Assembly: GCA_014763715.1 (NCBI GenBank)
Contig: JACXUV010000004.1
Span: 62,001 to 126,000, forward strand
From: Rhodobacterales bacterium
Lineage (GTDB): Bacteria > Pseudomonadota > Alphaproteobacteria > Caulobacterales > Hyphomonadaceae
Direction: 5' to 3'
DNA: 64,000 nt
Below the pieces are notes generated by a model, which was not told the DNA's origin, did not search any database, and saw only the letters and a list, made by a program, of their open reading frames with translations. The stretch's first letter is position 1. Each line of letters opens with the position of its first letter. Shown here piece after piece: positions 35,538-44,889 of the stretch. The translations under genes and the position numbers were made by a program.

Positions 35538-35549
35538 TCCCTGATCAGG
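35533..35549. terminator. Short hairpin between convergent ABC and trxA genes
   Basis: CCTGATC-CCT-GATCAGG is a perfect seven-base inverted repeat spanning both stop codons, seven bases apart. It has no clear T-run on either side, so its terminator role is uncertain. Confidence 0.35.
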
Positions 35550-35865
35550 CGGTTTGCTTGATCCAGTCGGCAATGGCCTGCTTGCTCATCGCACCGAGGT
35601 GCGTGGCGGCCACTTTGCCATCCTTGAAGATCATCAGAGTCGGCAGGCCACGCACACCATAGCGCGAGCCGGCGACCGGATTTTCATCCACATTGATCTT
35701 CGCCACTTTCACCTTGCCCGACAGCTCTTCAGCCACGGCTTCAAGGTGGGGCGACATTTGCTTACAGGGGCCGCACCATTCGGCCCAGAAGTCCACAACG
35801 ACGGGGACATCGGAATTGGCGATCACGCCGTCGAAATCGTCGTCGGTTACGGTGATGGCTGCCAT
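35545..35865 (-). CDS. trxA: Thioredoxin
   Basis: A 106-residue cytoplasmic thiol-disulfide oxidoreductase with the active site WCGPC at residues 30-34, preceded by VVVDFWAE. The cis-proline segment VRGLPTLMIFKDG is also present. Length and sequence are those of classic thioredoxin 1. It is the last gene in the minus-strand run tsaE-amgK-murU-addB-addA-trxA, 60 bases after addA, which is its usual place in this group. Confidence 0.96.
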   Translation of the reverse strand: MAAITVTDDDFDGVIANSDVPVVVDFWAEWCGPCKQMSPHLEAVAEELSGKVKVAKINVDENPVAGSRYGVRGLPTLMIFKDGKVAATHLGAMSKQAIADWIKQTA

Positions 35866-35925
35866 GATAAGGCTCCCTCAGATCTCTGGTTCAACAGACT
35901 GCTAGATAGGGACTCACGGCACAAG

Positions 35926-38900
35926 TCAAACCTCACTGCCAGCACGTTTTAGTGAGTCTAAAAGCATCTCCTCCGGCAAGGGCATGAGTTTTGGCCCATC
36001 CGTCCAGCACAGGGCGGCACGCACGGTGCGATCTGGCCATGCTTCCTTCAGGACAGCCCAATAGGCCGCCATCTGCAGCCTGTAGCTTTCTCCCACGCCC
36101 GAAGGTTCGGCAGGCGCGGGCTGGTCGGTCTTGAAATCGACGATGAGGACTTCCTTGTCGGACACGACCAGCCGGTCCACCCGGCCGTTTATGACCACAC
36201 CTTCCGGCAAATAGGCTTTCGAGGCCCCGATGATCGCGGCTTCGGCCCGGCCGCCGGGGGCGAATACACCAGCCATGGCGGGATCGTTCAGCACGCCCAA
36301 GGCCGCCGTCAGCATCTCGTCCCTCTGCGCATCTTCCAGTGAAGCATCGCGCACGAGGAAGTTGCGGCCAGCCGCCTCACGGTCTGCCTCAGGTACGTCA
36401 GGCAGGTATTGCAGCAGGGCGTGGATCAGGCGGCCGCGCTTGAGACGGGCTTCCCGCCCCTCCCCGAATGGCGCCATGACGGGCGTGTCCCGCCCAAGCA
36501 GACTGGTCGGTGCACTGAACCGGCGGCGCGCCGCAGGTGCATCCTCGACAGGCCGCAAAGCCCATTCGGGAAACTCTGCCCGGTTTTGCCCGGCCTCTGC
36601 CTGCCTCGGGGCAACAGCAGGCTGAGCGCCGTACCGACGGATCTCTTCGCGCGCCTCTCCCTCCGCGGGGACAAGCCGGTCCATCGCATTCAGGCAGAGG
36701 GCATACCAGGACCGGTCGTGATACCCGCCGCCCTTCTGCCCGCCATACCAGTGGCCTGCGATAATCAGCCGGTCCTGCGCGCGGGTCAGCGCCACATACA
36801 GCAGTCGCCGGTGCTCTTCCTCGGCGCGTGCATCGGCCAGGGCCCGGGCAGCGGTCACTTCCGCCAGTTCCCCATCTTTGCGCGGCGACCAGACCGGCAC
36901 ACCTTCAATCTCGTGAATGCGTCCGCCGGAAGGTTTCGGCGCACTCGTCGTATCCGGCAAAATGACAACCGGTGCCTGCAGACCTTTGGCGCCGTGCACA
37001 GTCATGACGCGGATTTCGCGCTCCGGCGCGGCAAGGTCGCGCTTGATCTCGACCTCTCCGGCCTCCATCCGGGCGATGAAACACTGCAGGGAGGCAGGCT
37101 CTGTCGAGTCGAAGGCAATCGCCTCGGCAACCAATGCCTCGACAGGGTCACGCGCCGGATGGCCAAGGCGGGCGTTCAGCTTCTCCCAGCCGGTTCGCCC
37201 ATCTTCACCCGGAACATCCAGGATGAAGGTCAGGAAATCGAAGGGTGGCAGGTGCGCCCGGTCGATCAATGCCTGCAGGAAAGCCGCCGCAGACTGCACA
37301 TCCGGATCCGGACTATTTTGCACGCGCTGCCACACCGTCTCGCCCCGCGCACGGCCGCTGGCGAGTTCAAACAGGTAACTGTCGTCATCCACCAGGCCAA
37401 CAAAAGGACCACGCAGGATTTCAGCGAGAGTCAGATCCCGCTCGGGCAGCGCCGCGAAGCGCATCAGGTTCAAACAGTCCTGCACGCCGATATGATCGCC
37501 CAGCTTCAGCCGGTCTGCTCCGGCGACAGGGAGCCCCTCAGCCTTCAGGGCACCAATCATCGCATCGAACAGGCCACCCGTGCGCCCGCGAACGAGGATC
37601 AGGATGTCTTCCGGCCGAACGGGGCGCTGCACCCAGCCGTGTCCCTCATCGGCCCAGATACTTTCCCCCGCCCTGATCATGTTCCTGACGGCAACGGCGA
37701 CATCCTTGGCCAGCTTCGCCTTCGGCGAAGAAGACCGCATCGCATTGACCGGGCGGGCCCAGGCGTCTTCGTCAGTCTCTTCCTGCCTGGCAGGTATTGG
37801 CCAAAGCTCGACGGAGCCATGCTGGTCCGAACGCCAGGCGACATGATGGACGAGATTGCTCTCTTCCGCCGGCATCTCTGCCGGGGCATTCGGGATGGGC
37901 GGCGCCGCATTCCATACGGTGTCGACATATTCCAGCACTTCCGGCCCGGACCGGAAGGACATTTCCATTGTCTCTTTCAGCAGGTCCGAATTGCGGGACT
38001 GGAACTGATGATACTGCTTCAGCAGCTGCGATGGGTCCGCACCCTGAAAGGAATAGATCGACTGTTTCTCGTCGCCCACGACAAACAGGGTTCGCGGGTC
38101 TTGTGCCCGTTCAATACCCTGCCCGGCATCGAACTCACCCGTCAGCGCATCGACCAGTTCCCATTGCGCGGGGCTCGTATCCTGCGCCTCGTCCAGCAGC
38201 AGGTGGGAGAGGCCACCATCCAGCTTGTAGAGCACCCAGTCTGACATGCCCGTTTCCGTCAGCAGGAGCCGCGTGTGTTCGATCAGGTCATCGAAGTCGA
38301 GCGCCGCGCGGGCACGCTTCAACTCGTGATACCGCTCAAGTGCAGGCAGGCCCACACGGATCATGGCGGAGGTACGCGCGAAGGCAGCGGCCCGGTTCAG
38401 CCGGTCCTCCAGCTCCAGCATGCGCAGGGCTTCCTCGCCATAACCGTCCTTCATCTGGAACAGGGCTGAAACCAGAGGCAGGGCCTCGCCCATGCCTTTC
38501 GTGTACGGATTGGAAGCTCGCAGGTCACCGGTCCCTGTACGAAAAACAGAACGGTAGAGCGCCCAGCGCTCACCCGCATCTTCCGTTGCGATCACGGCCA
38601 TGAGTTTTTCGCCGGTTGCCGCGTCTGTCTTGCCTCCGGTCAGAAGAAGCTCGGCGACCGTGCGGATCTCCGCGGCGGGCATGTCCTCGCCCATGGCCTG
38701 CTCCAGCAACTCTGCAACAGAAGCTTCCGGCGCGTTCAGACGCTCCCGGAGGACATGGTCCATGGCATCGAAATCGCCGCCATGATGCTCTGCGAAACGC
38801 AGGACAGCCGTACCAATGCTACGCAGCGTGTCCAGCGCCAGCATGGCCCCTTCATGTCCGCCCTCCAATGCCAGCAGATCAAGCCGTTCGGACGCTTTTT

Positions 38901-39468
38901 CGCGGGCGGACATGACCGCGGCGCTGCGCGCTTCATTCCACAGCGCGAAGGCCTCGTCTTCCTCGATTTCGGAAAAGCCAGGGAAGACGCCGGCCTCCAG
39001 CGGGAAGCGTCGCAACACGCGGGCACAGAAGGCGTGGATTGTCTCGATACGCAGGCCGCCCGGCGTTTCAAGCGCGTTCGCAAACAGGGCCCGGGCGACC
39101 TGCAGGTCTTCGGCACTGTAGTCGTCGATGTCCCGCCCCTGAAGCTGGGCGAGTTTCTTCTGGAGCGGCCCGTCCTCCATCACCGACCATTGGCCAAGCG
39201 TGCGGAAGAGACGCGACAGCATCTCACTCGCGGCAGCCTTGGTGTAGGTGATGCAGAGGATCGAGTCCGGTTTCGCCCCCGGCCGTCCATCCGGGCGGCG
39301 CAGCAGCAGGCGGGCCACCCGGTCGATCAGAACCTTGGTCTTTCCGGACCCTGCATTTGCCATGACAAACGCCGAATGCATCGGGTCAGCTGAGCGCGCC
39401 TGAACCTGTACGGCCTTGCGGAAATCCGCCGTGTCTGGCGGCAGAATGGGCGCCGTCGCATCAGTCAT
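35926..39468 (-). CDS. addA: Double-strand break repair helicase AddA
   Basis: AddA is the UvrD-like helicase-nuclease subunit of AddAB, which resects DNA ends for RecA in place of RecBCD. The 1180-residue protein carries Walker A ANAGSGKT near the N-terminus, helicase motif II in HLLLDEAQDTSPAQW, and GDEKQSIYSFQGADP. The late helicase motifs (VMTVHGAKGLQAPVV, LLYVALTRAQDRLI) follow, and the C-terminal nuclease motif is VLIVDFKTDQP. I chose the ATG at 39468, which overlaps the addB stop by eight bases; longer upstream frames lie inside addB. It belongs to the alphaproteobacterial AddA type. Confidence 0.95.
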   Translation of the reverse strand: MTDATAPILPPDTADFRKAVQVQARSADPMHSAFVMANAGSGKTKVLIDRVARLLLRRPDGRPGAKPDSILCITYTKAAASEMLSRLFRTLGQWSVMEDGPLQKKLAQLQGRDIDDYSAEDLQVARALFANALETPGGLRIETIHAFCARVLRRFPLEAGVFPGFSEIEEDEAFALWNEARSAAVMSAREKASERLDLLALEGGHEGAMLALDTLRSIGTAVLRFAEHHGGDFDAMDHVLRERLNAPEASVAELLEQAMGEDMPAAEIRTVAELLLTGGKTDAATGEKLMAVIATEDAGERWALYRSVFRTGTGDLRASNPYTKGMGEALPLVSALFQMKDGYGEEALRMLELEDRLNRAAAFARTSAMIRVGLPALERYHELKRARAALDFDDLIEHTRLLLTETGMSDWVLYKLDGGLSHLLLDEAQDTSPAQWELVDALTGEFDAGQGIERAQDPRTLFVVGDEKQSIYSFQGADPSQLLKQYHQFQSRNSDLLKETMEMSFRSGPEVLEYVDTVWNAAPPIPNAPAEMPAEESNLVHHVAWRSDQHGSVELWPIPARQEETDEDAWARPVNAMRSSSPKAKLAKDVAVAVRNMIRAGESIWADEGHGWVQRPVRPEDILILVRGRTGGLFDAMIGALKAEGLPVAGADRLKLGDHIGVQDCLNLMRFAALPERDLTLAEILRGPFVGLVDDDSYLFELASGRARGETVWQRVQNSPDPDVQSAAAFLQALIDRAHLPPFDFLTFILDVPGEDGRTGWEKLNARLGHPARDPVEALVAEAIAFDSTEPASLQCFIARMEAGEVEIKRDLAAPEREIRVMTVHGAKGLQAPVVILPDTTSAPKPSGGRIHEIEGVPVWSPRKDGELAEVTAARALADARAEEEHRRLLYVALTRAQDRLIIAGHWYGGQKGGGYHDRSWYALCLNAMDRLVPAEGEAREEIRRYGAQPAVAPRQAEAGQNRAEFPEWALRPVEDAPAARRRFSAPTSLLGRDTPVMAPFGEGREARLKRGRLIHALLQYLPDVPEADREAAGRNFLVRDASLEDAQRDEMLTAALGVLNDPAMAGVFAPGGRAEAAIIGASKAYLPEGVVINGRVDRLVVSDKEVLIVDFKTDQPAPAEPSGVGESYRLQMAAYWAVLKEAWPDRTVRAALCWTDGPKLMPLPEEMLLDSLKRAGSEV

Positions 39469-42400
39469 CGCCGCCCCCGTCTTCTGTATCACCCGCCCAC
39501 TCCGCCCGGCGAGCGAGGCGGTTGTATCCATTGTCATACTTCACGAACTGCACCCGCGGGGCCGACAGAAAAGCGGCGTCATCTTCGCGATAGGCTGCGA
39601 TCAGGCGCACGAGCCCTTCCTCTGCCGTTTGCGCAAGCTCGTCCGGCGTCGCCTGAAGCGCCCGGCTCTGACCGATGACCCGCGCATCCGGCTTCGCCTT
39701 GAAAGCCACATATTCCAGACCGGAAACAGGGGCCGCCGGAATCCCCTTATAGCCCCCCTTGCCTGCAATAAGCGCCTGCAGCGGCATCTGCTGGCTGAGT
39801 TCAGCGGCGATCTCCTTGTCCGAGGGCGGACTGCCTGTCTTGAAGTCAATCACGACAAGACTGCCATCCGGCTGGCGCTCAATCCTGTCAGCCATGGCGG
39901 AGAGCGTGAACGGCGCACCACCAATCTCGAAATCCCAGCTACCTTTGACTTCAAGCTTCGGCTTGCCATCGACACGGCGCGCTGAACGCCAATCGAGGTA
40001 CCAGACGGCCATCTGCTCCAGCACCGCCCGCCGCCCCGCCAGCACAGGCTCAGGTTCCCCGGCGGCCTGCAGGTTTTCCGTCAGCAAAGAGACAAGATGC
40101 GCCGCCGTTTTCGGCGCGCCATCATCTTCGAACACTTCCAGTGCCTTGTGGATCGCCGTACCGCGTGGCGCCGGGCCCAGTTCCGCATTCATCGGCTCGA
40201 TCGTGTCGAGCTTCAGCACCTGCTCTGCCCAGATCGCGTACGGGTCACGTTGCAACGTATCGATCCGCGTGACGGACAGCTTACGCGGCCAGCCTTCCGG
40301 ACGTCGCCTCGGCCTTGGCTCTACCGGGAAATCCTTCGCCAGCGTATTCGTGCCACGGTCCCTGAGGGCCAGCGCCCAGTCGAGCGGGCTTTCGCCTTCC
40401 GGTGCCAGCGCGTCCTTTGCGCCTTCACCGAGCGCACCTTCCGCAAGCGTCTTCAGGCGCCAGACCCAGCGCGAGGCAACGGCAGGCGCATCGTTCCGCC
40501 GGGCGGAGTGAAGCAGCGTCACACGCGGCGCACAGGCCAGCTGGGCAAAGTCATGTGCTGACAGGCCAACCCGGTCTTCCGGATCGTTCAGGCCAAGGTC
40601 TTTCCGGAAACGGCGCGGCAGGAAAGCGTCCGCAGGTGGGCGCTGCGGCCAGACATCTTCATTCAGCCCTGCCAGGATAATGTGGCTGGCAGACTGAAGC
40701 CGCGCTTCCAGCGGTCCCCAGATGGCAAGGCGCGGGTGCTCCGCCACGCCGGCACTCACGGTCCGGTTTGCGGCGTCCGCTCCGATCAGTTCAGCCAGAG
40801 CGCGAGGCGGCATGGGCGCGAGATAATCCGCCAGGTCCGCGATATGCTCCATCATCTGGGTGGCGGAACGGCCATCCTCCCCCGCCCATGGGAAAGGTGT
40901 CTGGCTGACACGGGCGGCAAGCGCGGCGATACGTTCGGCAATCTCACGGCCCGGCATGGGTCCGGCATCCGAAAGGTCTGCGTCCGTTTCCAGAAAGGCG
41001 TCTGCGATCTGCTCCACCAACTCCAATGCCGCGGCCTGCTCGGCGTCAGAGAAACCGGCATAAGGATCCAGATCCTTCCGGGTCCGGATGGAGTGAATGA
41101 GATCATTCAGGGAGCGCCAGTTGCGCGCTCCGCGCAGGAAATGGCGATCGAGGCTGTCGGCGCCTTTGAAACCACGGGCAAAGGGGTGCTTCAGCACCGC
41201 ACTCAGGATGACCGGCTCCGCTGGATCGAGCACCCAGCGCGCACAGAGGCCGATCAGGCTGCCTGCGGTGGTCTGCCCCAGCGGACTGCCCGAGGAAGGC
41301 GGCACATCCAGCCCCCAACGCCTCAACACGCCGCTGACACGCCGGGCCAGTGTCGCATCCGGTGTGACCAGCGCCGCCGTCTCGTCTGGCTTCTCCGCCA
41401 CCTGACGCAACAGCAGCGCAGCAATTTCCGCCTCCACGGCCTCGTCAGGCGCCTCGATCACTGTCAGCCCGTCCAGGGCTGACAGGGCGAAGTCTTCCTT
41501 TACCGTGCCAAGAGACTGGGACAGCGTGTCCAGCGTGCGCCGCCAATCGGCTGTGGACTCTGCCGGGGCGAGCGCCTCATGGATCATCCGGCGGCGGGCC
41601 TCTGCCTTGTGCGCCCCATCCGTACCCGGCCAGATGCCGACTTCGCCCGGAGCGACACCAAGATCCCGCAATGTGTCGAACAGGATATGCTGAGGGTGGC
41701 TAGCAGAACCGCCGATGACGGCGCGCGCCTCCTCATCGGCGTGCGTATCCAGGCCGGGCAACACGACAAGCCCTTTCGGCAAAGCCATGGCCGCCTTCAT
41801 CAGGATACGGCCAGCAGGCGTCGCCCCTGTGGAGCCGGCGATCAGTACGGGCGCCTGCGGCGGCTTCGCCTGCCAGCGCTCAACCGTGATACGGGCTGCA
41901 GCAATATCCCGCAGGAAAGGGTCACTCTCCCCGTTCTCGGCTAGCCAGCCCGGCCAGCTCTCCGAAATGATCTTCAGGAATTTGACCGACTTTTCCCAAT
42001 GCAGGGCCAACTCAGCTGTGTCCGCAAGATCCGAAAGGCCCGACCAGTCCACCTGTTCGCTGAGGGCGGCCTGCTCCATCAGGCGGCTCAGCTCCTGCGC
42101 GGCAGCGAGGGCAGACGTTGCCGGCGGCACGATGCCATAAGCCTTCTCATAAAAGGCTTGAACCAGATGCGTCAGCGCCCCAAGACGGCGGGCAGGCGAC
42201 ATGGCCGGCGGCAGGCCGGCGCGCGCAGCATCTACCGAAGGCGCCTCGTCTGCTTCGATATCGCCCAGCGTGCGAATGTCCGGCGGCAGGATCGCTCTTT
42301 CACCGCTTGCATCATAGAGCACTCCGGCCAGCACACGCGCTGAGCGCCGGTTCGGCACATAGATGATGGCATCCGCCAGTGCATCGGGAGCATTCGCCAG

Positions 42401-42508
42401 CCCCGTCTCCTCCGCCAGCGTCGAGGCCAGCGCTCGCAGGAAGTCTGTTCCCGGAGGAATGGTATATATGCGGGACGCCCCGGAAAAGAGGCCCTTCTTA
42501 TCCGCCAT
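39461..42508 (-). CDS. addB: Double-strand break repair protein AddB
   Basis: AddB is the second AddAB subunit, with an inactive helicase fold and a C-terminal RecB-like nuclease that cuts the other strand. The 1015-residue product has the nuclease motif SLVVIDFKTGSPP and the usual AIHKALEVFED segment before it. The N-terminal RIYTIPPGTDFLRALA and IYVPNRRSARVL segments are family-typical. The C-terminal iron-sulfur cysteines seen in Bacillus AddB are absent, as in the alphaproteobacterial type. It overlaps murU by 11 bases and addA by eight. Confidence 0.93.
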   Translation of the reverse strand: MADKKGLFSGASRIYTIPPGTDFLRALASTLAEETGLANAPDALADAIIYVPNRRSARVLAGVLYDASGERAILPPDIRTLGDIEADEAPSVDAARAGLPPAMSPARRLGALTHLVQAFYEKAYGIVPPATSALAAAQELSRLMEQAALSEQVDWSGLSDLADTAELALHWEKSVKFLKIISESWPGWLAENGESDPFLRDIAAARITVERWQAKPPQAPVLIAGSTGATPAGRILMKAAMALPKGLVVLPGLDTHADEEARAVIGGSASHPQHILFDTLRDLGVAPGEVGIWPGTDGAHKAEARRRMIHEALAPAESTADWRRTLDTLSQSLGTVKEDFALSALDGLTVIEAPDEAVEAEIAALLLRQVAEKPDETAALVTPDATLARRVSGVLRRWGLDVPPSSGSPLGQTTAGSLIGLCARWVLDPAEPVILSAVLKHPFARGFKGADSLDRHFLRGARNWRSLNDLIHSIRTRKDLDPYAGFSDAEQAAALELVEQIADAFLETDADLSDAGPMPGREIAERIAALAARVSQTPFPWAGEDGRSATQMMEHIADLADYLAPMPPRALAELIGADAANRTVSAGVAEHPRLAIWGPLEARLQSASHIILAGLNEDVWPQRPPADAFLPRRFRKDLGLNDPEDRVGLSAHDFAQLACAPRVTLLHSARRNDAPAVASRWVWRLKTLAEGALGEGAKDALAPEGESPLDWALALRDRGTNTLAKDFPVEPRPRRRPEGWPRKLSVTRIDTLQRDPYAIWAEQVLKLDTIEPMNAELGPAPRGTAIHKALEVFEDDGAPKTAAHLVSLLTENLQAAGEPEPVLAGRRAVLEQMAVWYLDWRSARRVDGKPKLEVKGSWDFEIGGAPFTLSAMADRIERQPDGSLVVIDFKTGSPPSDKEIAAELSQQMPLQALIAGKGGYKGIPAAPVSGLEYVAFKAKPDARVIGQSRALQATPDELAQTAEEGLVRLIAAYREDDAAFLSAPRVQFVKYDNGYNRLARRAEWAGDTEDGGGDD

Positions 42509-43223
42509 GGCAGGTCAGCCACATGTCGGCATCCTTCAGCGCCTGCGGATCACCGACATGCAGCCAGAAGCGATCCAGAACCACGCCATGCAGGCGTTTC
42601 TGTTCTATCAGCGGCGCCCAGACGCGAAGCGCCGAAAAGCGCTCAATGGGCTCATGGTCGTAAAGCTGGGGCCGGATAATACGCAGGCCGCAAAAGGCAT
42701 ATGGCGCACTCGGCGCATCACCCCGGCGCGTCATGCTGCCGTCAGCATGACGGAAGAAGTCCCCTGCGCCGCCAAATCCCAGCGTGCGGCCAATATCCGC
42801 CACCAGCAGCAGCGCATCCATGGTCTCCGGGTCAAACGCATCGGCCAGCGCAAGGATGGGGTCTGGCCCGGTCGGCTCCCAGAAGGCATCGGTGTTGGCA
42901 ACCAGGATAGGATCATCGCCCAGAAGCGGCCGGGCCTTGGCCAGCGCGCCACCGGTTTCCAGCACCTCCCCGCGCTCGTCTGAAATCACGATCTCGATAT
43001 CGTTGCGGCTCTTCAGATGCGCTTCCACCTGATCCGCCAGGTAGTGGACATTGACCACGGCCCGTTTCACGCCTGCAGCGACCAGCGGGTCCAGCATCCT
43101 GTCGATCAGCGCCTTGCCGCGCACCTTGATCAACGGCTTCGGGCAATCGTCTGTCAGCGGCCGCATACGCGTGCCGAGACCAGCTGCCAACACCATGGCG
43201 GTGTGAGGGACAGGTGCGCTCAT
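42498..43223 (-). CDS. murU: N-acetylmuramate alpha-1-phosphate uridylyltransferase
   Basis: A 241-residue nucleotidyltransferase with the sugar-nucleotide signature AMVLAAGLGTRMRPLTDDCPKPL near the N-terminus and the metal-binding ILVANTDAFW. By context it is MurU, which makes UDP-MurNAc directly from MurNAc-1-phosphate in peptidoglycan recycling and so bypasses the fosfomycin-sensitive route. The neighbouring kinase AmgK is its pathway partner. The start codon directly follows the amgK stop with no gap, and its 3' end overlaps addB. Mannose-1-phosphate guanylyltransferase is the main alternative by sequence alone. Confidence 0.88.
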   Translation of the reverse strand: MSAPVPHTAMVLAAGLGTRMRPLTDDCPKPLIKVRGKALIDRMLDPLVAAGVKRAVVNVHYLADQVEAHLKSRNDIEIVISDERGEVLETGGALAKARPLLGDDPILVANTDAFWEPTGPDPILALADAFDPETMDALLLVADIGRTLGFGGAGDFFRHADGSMTRRGDAPSAPYAFCGLRIIRPQLYDHEPIERFSALRVWAPLIEQKRLHGVVLDRFWLHVGDPQALKDADMWLTCHGG

Positions 43224-44315
43224 TCAGAAGCCCTCGAAAACGAATGGGGTCGTGCGCCGTACGAAGGCGTTCATGTCCTTAAGCGCAGGATGTGACAGGT
43301 TTCGGGCAAGAATGGCCAGCTGGCGCGGCTGAAACAGGCCGTAGCGCGGCTTGCCATCCCGGTGTTGCAGCCTGGAGAAGACACCCGCGATGCGCAGAGC
43401 ATTCAGGGCGCCGATTACGGCCAGCCGCTCGTCGAACGCCTCACGCGACTTGCCGGTCTCGTCCAGATAATGACGGATGGCCGCTTCAGCGGCTTCAGGA
43501 GAAACTGCACGGCGGGCATCCTGCGTCAGCATCGCCATGTCCCAGGCGTCCCAGCCGCGCACGGCATCCTGAAAGTCCAGCAGGCCCAATTCGCCATTGC
43601 CCAGCCACAGCAGGTTCTCGGCATGGAAGTCCCGAAGCGTGAACGTCCGGGGAAACGCCATGGCCTGCCCGATCAGCTGGTCGCGCACCTTGTTCCACTC
43701 TTCCCGTTCCGTCCCTTCCAGCGGCCCGCCACCCCGCTCGGCACGCAGCCAGTCGGCATAGAGGTCTGCATTCGACATCAGGGCCAGCCGGTCGAAATCC
43801 AGGATCGGCCACATGTCGACACCATTCGACAGGACCTCTGGCGCCTCCTCACGGTGGAGTTCGGCGAGAATGCCAGCCGCTGTGACATAGGCGGTGTGTT
43901 CGTCGATATGGCCCGCCTCGATCTGGCGGGCGATTTCCAGGTTCTCGCCAAAGTCCTCGATCAGGGCGAAGCCATGCGCACTGTCATGCGCAATGATGTC
44001 CGGCGCCCGGAAGCCGCGATGGCGGAGATAGTTTGCGATCAGGACGAAGGCATCGACCCGCGAGGCGGCAAGACGGGTAGAGGCGTTCCAGCCCATCGCG
44101 ATACGCGTGGCATCGTCTGCATCCGGCGGGCACGGGCTGTCTTCCACATTCGGCGCATCCATGAGCATGGCCCGCGTGCCGTCCGGCCGGACGAGACGGA
44201 TATAGCGCCGGGTGGACGCATCCTGGCCCAGAGGGAACTGGTCGGCGTCCTCCCAGCCTGCACGGGCCAGAAAGGCATCAATTTCTGCGGCGCGGCCTGC
44301 TTCGTCAAAACCCAT
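43224..44315 (-). CDS. amgK: N-acetylmuramate/N-acetylglucosamine kinase
   Basis: AmgK phosphorylates the anomeric carbon of MurNAc or GlcNAc, feeding MurU. The 363-residue protein has an aminoglycoside-phosphotransferase fold with the catalytic loop LRDFHAENLLWLG and the metal-binding LGLLDFQDAVRG. Near the start are PLGQDASTRRYIRL and the nucleotide-lobe strand AMLMDAP. The overlap with tsaE (11 bases) and abutment with murU place it in one coupled operon, the arrangement known for this recycling pathway. Confidence 0.9.
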   Translation of the reverse strand: MGFDEAGRAAEIDAFLARAGWEDADQFPLGQDASTRRYIRLVRPDGTRAMLMDAPNVEDSPCPPDADDATRIAMGWNASTRLAASRVDAFVLIANYLRHRGFRAPDIIAHDSAHGFALIEDFGENLEIARQIEAGHIDEHTAYVTAAGILAELHREEAPEVLSNGVDMWPILDFDRLALMSNADLYADWLRAERGGGPLEGTEREEWNKVRDQLIGQAMAFPRTFTLRDFHAENLLWLGNGELGLLDFQDAVRGWDAWDMAMLTQDARRAVSPEAAEAAIRHYLDETGKSREAFDERLAVIGALNALRIAGVFSRLQHRDGKPRYGLFQPRQLAILARNLSHPALKDMNAFVRRTTPFVFEGF

Positions 44316-44760
44316 GAAGACGTGTCTGCCAGCCTTCGCCGCGCGGTTCCAGTGTCACGCGCCGCCCTTCCCCAAGGATTTCGATGGTCACATCCAGCCG
44401 CCATTCCGGAAGATAGTCCCCCGCCTTGTCCGGCCACTCGATCAGGGCAATCCCGTCCTGGGTCTCGTCCCATCCGAGTTCGATCACCTCTTCAGGCGAT
44501 TTCAGGCGGTAAAGGTCGAAGTGCCAGATCGGCAGTGGTCCGGTATCGTACAGCTGAACGAGGGTATAAGTCGGGCTTGGTACGTCCATAGTCCCGCTAT
44601 AGTCCGCTATAAGCCCGCGGGAGAACGTGGTTTTCCCTGCCCCAAGATCCCCATGAAGGGCGATTACATCCCCAGCCTGCAGCAAGCCGGCGACACGTGC
44701 CCCAACGTCACGCAGGGAAGCCTCGTCTGGACATTCGAGAATCACTGTCATCTCATGCAT
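44305..44760 (-). CDS. tsaE: tRNA threonylcarbamoyladenosine biosynthesis ATPase TsaE
   Basis: TsaE is the ATPase that drives the TsaB-TsaD complex making t6A37 in ANN-decoding tRNAs. The 151-residue product has Walker A GDLGAGKTTFSRG, PSPTYTLVQLY, WHFDLYRLKSPEEVIELGWDE in outline, and IALIEWPDKAGDYLP, the family hallmark. The start is either the ATG at 44760 or the one at 44751 (MTVILECP); neither has a strong ribosome site. It is the first gene of the tsaE-amgK-murU-addB-addA-trxA run, and its promoter region faces that of the ferredoxin reductase. Confidence 0.93.
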   Translation of the reverse strand: MHEMTVILECPDEASLRDVGARVAGLLQAGDVIALHGDLGAGKTTFSRGLIADYSGTMDVPSPTYTLVQLYDTGPLPIWHFDLYRLKSPEEVIELGWDETQDGIALIEWPDKAGDYLPEWRLDVTIEILGEGRRVTLEPRGEGWQTRLHGF

Positions 44761-44841
44761 ATAAAGCTGCTGCGCTAATTCGTGCCATGGATTCACGGTG
44801 CCTTGCACTGTAACTGGCCACGATATAAAAGACTGAAAACG

Positions 44842-44855
44842 TGACGCATGCGTCA
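44842..44855. promoter_or_regulatory. Perfect 14-base palindrome between tsaE and the ferredoxin reductase gene
   Basis: TGACGCATGCGTCA reads the same on both strands. It lies in the 129-base region between two divergent starts, 82 bases from tsaE and 34 bases before the reductase start. Its position suits a dimeric regulator acting on either promoter. The regulator is not identified. Confidence 0.45.
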
Positions 44856-44889
44856 TAAATAAATGCAATACCCTGAGGGAGGGACTGGT

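Noticed and set aside
36409-38244. 611-residue plus-strand open frame
   Set aside because: It is a shadow of addA, which has full helicase and nuclease motifs on the other strand.
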